64,000 nt of DNA from Prochilodus magdalenae. Taxonomy: Eukaryota; Chordata; Actinopteri; Characiformes; Prochilodontidae. The stretch is taken from positions 253,501 to 317,500 of the forward strand of contig JAMWET010000579.1 of assembly GCA_024036415.1 (NCBI GenBank), given 5' to 3'. The translations under genes and the position numbers were made by a program. Under the pieces are notes generated by a model, which worked only from the letters and a program-made list of their open reading frames with translations, had not been told where the DNA came from and did not search any database. Of this stretch, positions 59,180-64,000 are shown piece by piece; the stretch's first letter is position 1; every line of letters starts with the position of its first letter.

Positions 59180-60932
59180 CTACAATTACTTGCAGACGGT
59201 GAGCCCTGGTCTGGACCGACTGACAGACATAGTAAAGAACAGCCTGAATCGCAGGTTTGTTTTTCATCCTCCCTCTGGTGAGAGAAGACCTTACATTGCT
59301 GTGGACACCTATAAGCCCCCTCCGCACCAGCAGCAGCAGAAGGATAATCGGATAGAGAGTGACTTTGTTGTGCACCAAGTTACCGTTCAGACCCCCTTCC
59401 AAATTGAGGTTTTGTTTGAAAGTGAAAGCTTTCATGGCCGGCCCAACCAACTGGTGGGCTCCGTGTTGACGGAGGAGCTGGAGAAGCGGAAGGTAGATTT
59501 TGATGAAAAGTTTGAGAAGACTTTTGGACTTCAGGCTAAAGGGTTCACTCCAGCCCAGGTGAAATTCAGCAAGGCTGCTTTAAGTAACATGCTTGGTGGC
59601 ATGGGATACTTCTATGGGCAGTCTGTGGTGCAGTCCGTTTATAATGAGCACCCTTTGCTTTACCCTGAGGGTGCCCTGTTTACTGCAGTGCCCTCCCGTT
59701 CCTTTTTCCCAAGGGGTTTTCTTTGGGATGAAGGCTTCCATCAGCTCCTCCTCAGTAAGTGGGACCCGCAAGTCACACACGAGGTTGTAGCGCACTGGCT
59801 GGACCTGATTAATATGGAGGGATGGATCCCGCGTGAGCAGATCTTGGGGGATGAGGCACGCAGCAAGGTCCCGTCAGAGTTTGTGGTGCAGCGCAATGAA
59901 AATGCCAACCCACCCACTCTCTTCCTGGTTTTCGAAGAGCTTATTGAGCAGCAGGAAACCAATCCATCCCGGGAGACTCTAAATTTCCTCAGAAGGCTCT
60001 ATCCCAGACTACAGACGTGGTTCGAGTGGTATAACACCACTCAAGTTGGACCTTTGTCCAACTCGTACCGTTGGCGAGGGAGGGACAAGGACACTAACCT
60101 TTTCCTTAACCCTAAGACCTTGACATCTGGGCTGGACGACTACCCCCGCGCCTCGCACCCCTCTGCAGATGAGAGGCACGTTGACTTGTACTGCTGGATG
60201 GTGCTAGCATCGAGGATCATGGCGAGCATCGCCCGACTGCTCGGTGAGCTTCATCAGGAGTACCAGCGCACCTACCTGACCCTTAGCGACAACAACCTCT
60301 TGAACGAGCTACACTGGTCAGAGCAGCACCGTGCCTTCTGCGACTATGGCAACCACACCCAGGCTGTGTCGCTGCAGCAAGAGAAAATCTTTGTGCCTCC
60401 TGGACAGCCAAGGCACCAGTTCCCAGTGGCACGCCTGGTGCGCTACGTGCGCAAAGCCCCAAAGCTTCAGTATGTGAACGCCCTTGGCTATGTTAGCCTG
60501 TTCCCTTTCCTGCTTCACGTGCTGACGCCTGACTCCCCGAAACTACAGCATATCTTGCGGGACATTCGAGACCCTGACCGCTTGTGGACGCCCTACGGCC
60601 TGCGGTCGCTTTCTCGCGGAGATCCTCTCTACATGAAGCGCAACACAGAGCATGACGCCCCGTACTGGCGTGGGGCTGTTTGGGTCAACATCAACTACCT
60701 GGCAATAAGGGCGCTGCACCACTACGGCAGCGTGGAGGGACCTTACAAGGAGGAGTCCTCTGCCCTCCATCAAGAGCTCAGGACTAATGTCATCAATAAT
60801 GTTTACAGACAGTACCAGGAAACTGGCTACATCTGGGAACAATACAATGACAGCACAGGCAGGGGGCAAGGCAGCCACCCCTTCACGGGCTGGTCAGCTC
60901 TGACTGTGCTCATAATGGCTGAAGAGTACTGA
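59180..60932 (+). CDS. mogs: mogs last exon: catalytic domain and stop
   Basis: Acceptor GTGTATTTCCACAG, then (S)-Y-N-Y-L-Q-T-V. It encodes residues 257-840 and the TGA at 60930-60932. The four exons total 2523 nt, in frame, giving 840 residues, close to the 837 of human MOGS. It carries the rest of the N-terminal domain and the whole (alpha/alpha)6 barrel: A-V-P-S-R-S-F-F-P-R-G-F-L-W-D-E-G-F-H with the probable acid Asp440, Y-R-W-R-G-R-D, G-L-D-D-Y-P-R-A-S-H-P, Y-W-R-G-A-V-W-V-N-I-N-Y, and I-W-E-Q-Y-N with the probable base Glu810, by analogy with yeast and bacterial GH63. No frameshift or missing key residue is seen; the gene looks functional. Confidence 0.97.
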
Positions 60933-61335
60933 GTGATCCGCCGGTCCAGTGTTCTTAATATCAGATTTCTAAATACGTGCCATTAATCGTTCCAACAAAC
61001 TGTATCCGTGATTGACTAAATGTTTAATTACATGTCAGAAAAAGAGATGTTTCTCTTTAAGTGCACTTGGTGTACTCGTTTTTTTTCCATGTTTCGAGGT
61101 ACTTTTATAAATTAGACTTTGTATAAAATGGCCATATTACAGAAACATTTCCCTTTTGAAGCCAGTTTAATGTGACACGTCAATCCTCAGGTGTAAATTG
61201 CCACGGGCTCTGTTGAGTGTTCCAGAATGTGCAGACAAAAGAATTTAATGTAATCGAAACCCTGATTATACAGTGCAGTCGTTATGTCCCAGAATTCGGG
61301 TGTGTTCAAAGGAATAAATCAATACCTTCCTACAA
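60933..61335 (+). terminator. mogs: mogs 3' UTR with polyadenylation signal
   Basis: An AATAAA lies at 61313-61318, about 380 nt after the stop, the first canonical signal in the sense direction. Cleavage is expected 15-30 nt later. Confidence 0.75.
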
Positions 61336-61775
61336 GGTCTTTCTTCCGTTTAATTGAGTTGTGTGTTGAATGCCAAAAATCTTCAACTCCCGCCGAAGCA
61401 GCTATTCAAAGAAGTTCTGTCATGTTCTTTGAAAAGCGTCCTTCAGGTGTCGCAGTGTTTCCCATCAGAGGCTTGGTTATATTGACATAAATTATAAATG
61501 TTGGTGCCATGGCATCTCTGGAGGGTTTTGGAAGCTGCTTTGCAAGCGCTCACAGCCCGAGCCCAGCAACAATTAGAGAAGCCGTCTAGATGTTGGCACG
61601 TACGTGAAACCTCAGAACGCCACCGTATGTTGTCACCCTGGAGCCTCTCTTGTTTCGTATGAAATCAGGAGCAGGGTTGACGGAGGAAAATCTGCAAGCG
61701 CTTGATAGTTGGAAAAGAATCGGTCAGAGCCCAGCCCCTTACATTGTCACAGTACATGGCCAGACGAAGGCCGAC

Positions 61776-61789
61776 TGCTGACGTCAGCC
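61776..61789. promoter_or_regulatory. Maf-recognition-like palindrome
   Basis: TGCTGACGTCAGCC matches 13 of 14 bases of the CRE-type Maf recognition element TGCTGACGTCAGCA; the core GCTGACGTCAGC is a perfect palindrome. Function untested. Confidence 0.4.
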
Positions 61790-62107
61790 GGGCAAGGTGC
61801 ATTGTTTCTGTAGCACATGGTTTCCATGGAGAGTCTTTGTGGGGAGCAGAGACAGTTCACTGGCTACCAGCGAGTTGCCTGTGGACTCTGAAGCTAGAAT
61901 AGGGGATAGTTCCACATATCCTCACTTGCTTTGCCCAGAAGCATGTCTGTCGGGTGAACTTTCCTAGTTCTCACTCTCTCCTTTCATACGGCGCTGATGT
62001 TCACGTGCCCCTGTGCCCGCACCGCAGAGGGAGCGAGGAACCGTCTCTTTTATGCCTCAAGTTTGAATAGATGCAGAGGCAGAGCTCAGTGCTGGAAGGT
62101 TACAGTG

Positions 62108-62117
62108 CTATAAATAG
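62108..62117. promoter_or_regulatory. MEF2-like site
   Basis: CTATAAATAG fits the MEF2 consensus CTA(A/T)4TAG. It also resembles a TATA box (CTATAAATAG in GC-richer context), so a promoter here is possible. Confidence 0.35.
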
Positions 62118-62439
62118 GCCTGCTCTCTGGCAGCTGAGCTGCAGCTTTTAAACAGCAAAATAACTGAACGCTCTGTATGCTCTCTGACTTGATATTTATT
62201 GAATACAGGCTTAGACATAAACCTCTCCTTTAGCGTCGATACGTTCGGTTATTGACGAGCTACAATACTGAGGCAGAGAGACACCGTCGTTCATTTATCT
62301 AATTTGCAAGCAAAGCGGCCACTAAGAACAGGTTATGCGTTTATCAACATACGTTTCTGAGGAGGCTAGATATAAACCCGTATAAGCAGGGGGAAAGAAG
62401 GAGCATCTGCAGGGAAGAACGTTTGGCAATGAAGCGAAG

Positions 62440-62480
62440 AAGGTGCTGCATAAACTGGCCTCCCCAGAGCCCGGATCTCA
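62440..62480 (+). mobile_element. Tc1-like transposase relic
   Basis: Reads N-W-P-P-Q-S-P-D-L-N-I-K, the Tc1 motif before the last catalytic glutamate, then decays. Very short. Confidence 0.5.
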
Positions 62481-64000
62481 ACATCAAGTAATAAGTTTGA
62501 GATTACTTTGATCATGAAGAGTGTGCAACCAGAGTTTGAGACTGAACTTCAGAGGGGTGGAAAAATGAGTATCGTCTACTTAATGGCCGTTTCGATGGAG
62601 AGACAAAATAAAGAAAGAGTGGTATCAAACTGTTGCCAAGCATCTTTTTTTTCCCTGTCCTCTCTTTTTTCTTCCTCGGAAGAAGGCTATCACTTTTACA
62701 CTGATCGCTTCATATTTTTCCCCCGGAGACCGATGAGGTGACCTTCAGTGGTAGCCGTCAGAGACTTTTTGCGTCAAGTACGGTGCGGTTGATCGCATAA
62801 ACTAGAGGCAGGGACGTCACTTGGCCTCTGCCCCTCCGTTTGCATCAGCAAAGTGCCCTAGGATAATCGATAAAGTGACCTTTGTGTGAAATAGCTATGG
62901 AAGGTGTCATGGGAGCGTTTGGATATGAAGCCGATCACACAACAACAATTCACATGCCCTCCTTCCTTCACACAGAAACCTGCATCCCCTCGCAGCGAGC
63001 CCCCGTTTGAAATGCGCATCTCGGCCTTTGTAGTATGTGGCTGATCGGTGTGACTAAAGCACTCATTGCGCAATCCGGCTCCCCTTCCAAAGACCCTTTC
63101 TCACCGAGCAATGGGATAATAGCCAAAACAGCATTAGTGGGATCTAACACACAGGCATAAATAGATGAGTCAGAGGGGCTCCATTTACGCATTGATGAGA
63201 TCCTGAGCCTGTATGCGCTTCTTTTGATCAGAGCAGTTGGGCCATATCTGTATGAGTCATGGCGTTGGGGGAACTGTCTCCTCCCCCTAATGGAGCAATT
63301 AATGCATTACCTACTCAAAGCTCTCCTCATCAATGAGAGAAACTTTTTGAAAGATGGCGTTGGAGGAGCTGGGTTGCCGTTGCGTCTTCCCGCCGTGGCC
63401 AGACAAGTTGCAGACTTTCACTTCACAGGAACGTCATGTCTGCACAAATGGGCTAGATGGAGCTCTTTCGTTAGGCACGGAGCAAAGCCAGGCTTTATTT
63501 GATGAAGTTCACCGATTTTTGCCCACGCGAGAAAAGGACAGAGAAAAGATCTGACCATGTAATGTCATGGAGACTGATTTCATTATTCTTCGGCGCAGCT
63601 GCCGTTTCAAGTCATGCCGGCTGTAACCACAGTAAAGTTTAAATGGATATGATTTTTTTCTTTTTAGCTTTCGAATCTGCGTAGCTTTAACGGCTCTTAG
63701 CACAACAGCACTTCTTTCACAATGGGGAATATTGACGTATTTGCCAGGCAGCTATCAGGCCTTCAGCAGTCCTCCCACATCGTTGCGCTTTGACGTTGTG
63801 ACTGGGGTCCGTGTGTAAAACGGAGAGCGTGGCTCACCGAGCCTCGTGGCTAAAGCCTGCCCCTTTGTTTTTCCCTGCAAAATGTTTTTCTCTTGCTCGT
63901 AAACACGCGTTACCTCAACAACTTGGGAGGTGATGTAATAGGTGGAACGGTGACGCTTGCTGGCCTCCCTCTGCTGCCGCCTCGGGCTGGTAGCAGATGT

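Larger units (their letters stand above)
61336..64000. other. Repeat-poor flank downstream of mogs, no exon seen
   Basis: Less repetitive and less AT-rich than the rest of the intergenic DNA. I found no coding exon. Points of note are a Maf-type palindrome (61776-61789), a MEF2-type site (62108-62117), a Tc1 relic (62440-62480) and a homeodomain-site cluster (about 63287-63311). It could be a regulatory or conserved non-coding flank of the next gene. Confidence 0.5.

Noticed and set aside
1..64000. tRNA, rRNA, CRISPR or bacterial operon features
   Set aside because: None seen; the tRNA-like words belong to retroelement primer sites, and the repeats are transposons or microsatellites of a vertebrate genome.

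Overview
This is vertebrate nuclear DNA, almost certainly from a teleost fish and probably an ostariophysan (characin, catfish or cyprinid type). I base this on two interrupted vertebrate genes with GT-AG introns and on a dense load of fish-type repeats: Tc1/mariner relics, hAT-like MITEs, fold-back elements, LINE and LTR fragments, and long simple repeats. There are no prokaryotic features. Many open frames here begin with TTG or GTG and are not genes.

Left two thirds (about 1-43,300), minus strand: the 5' part of an alpha-neurexin gene, by sequence neurexin-1 (nrxn1; I cannot choose between the fish a and b paralogues). The first coding exon lies at 34639-35350 and encodes signal peptide, first LNS (laminin-G) domain and first EGF repeat. 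Far downstream, in 32 kb of repeat-filled intron, are two microexons that I could place by reading: 18 nt at 7445-7462 and 30 nt at 2599-2628. Both are phase 1 and together form most of the alternatively spliced segment SS1 (E-D-N-H-A-K then G-L-A-H-L-M-M-G-D-Q). A splice acceptor lies 20 nt before the start codon. A matching donor at 42894, next to a GC-rich, CCAAT/GC-box region, gives a likely non-coding exon 1 and alpha promoter. The rest of the gene lies beyond the left edge.

Right part (57,000-61,320), plus strand: a complete four-coding-exon gene for mannosyl-oligosaccharide glucosidase (mogs; ER glucosidase I, GH63). The exons join in frame to 840 residues. The two genes are divergent, with about 14 kb of repeat-rich DNA between them. 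They are not functionally linked as far as I can see: one is a synaptic adhesion receptor, the other trims N-glycans.

The rest is mobile and simple-sequence DNA. It includes two internally deleted Tc1/mariner elements that keep an open helix-turn-helix frame, four copies of another Tc1-like family, a nested MITE with a clean 8-bp target duplication, a hAT-like 1.1-kb element carrying an unrecognised GC-balanced coding-like core, a Gypsy-type solo LTR, two retroelement primer-binding sites matching tRNA-Leu, a LINE reverse-transcriptase relic, several copies of a palindromic fold-back repeat, and a 690-bp trinucleotide array with 60-bp higher-order units.

The right end (61.3-64 kb) is repeat-poor and has transcription-factor-site clusters, but I found no exon there.
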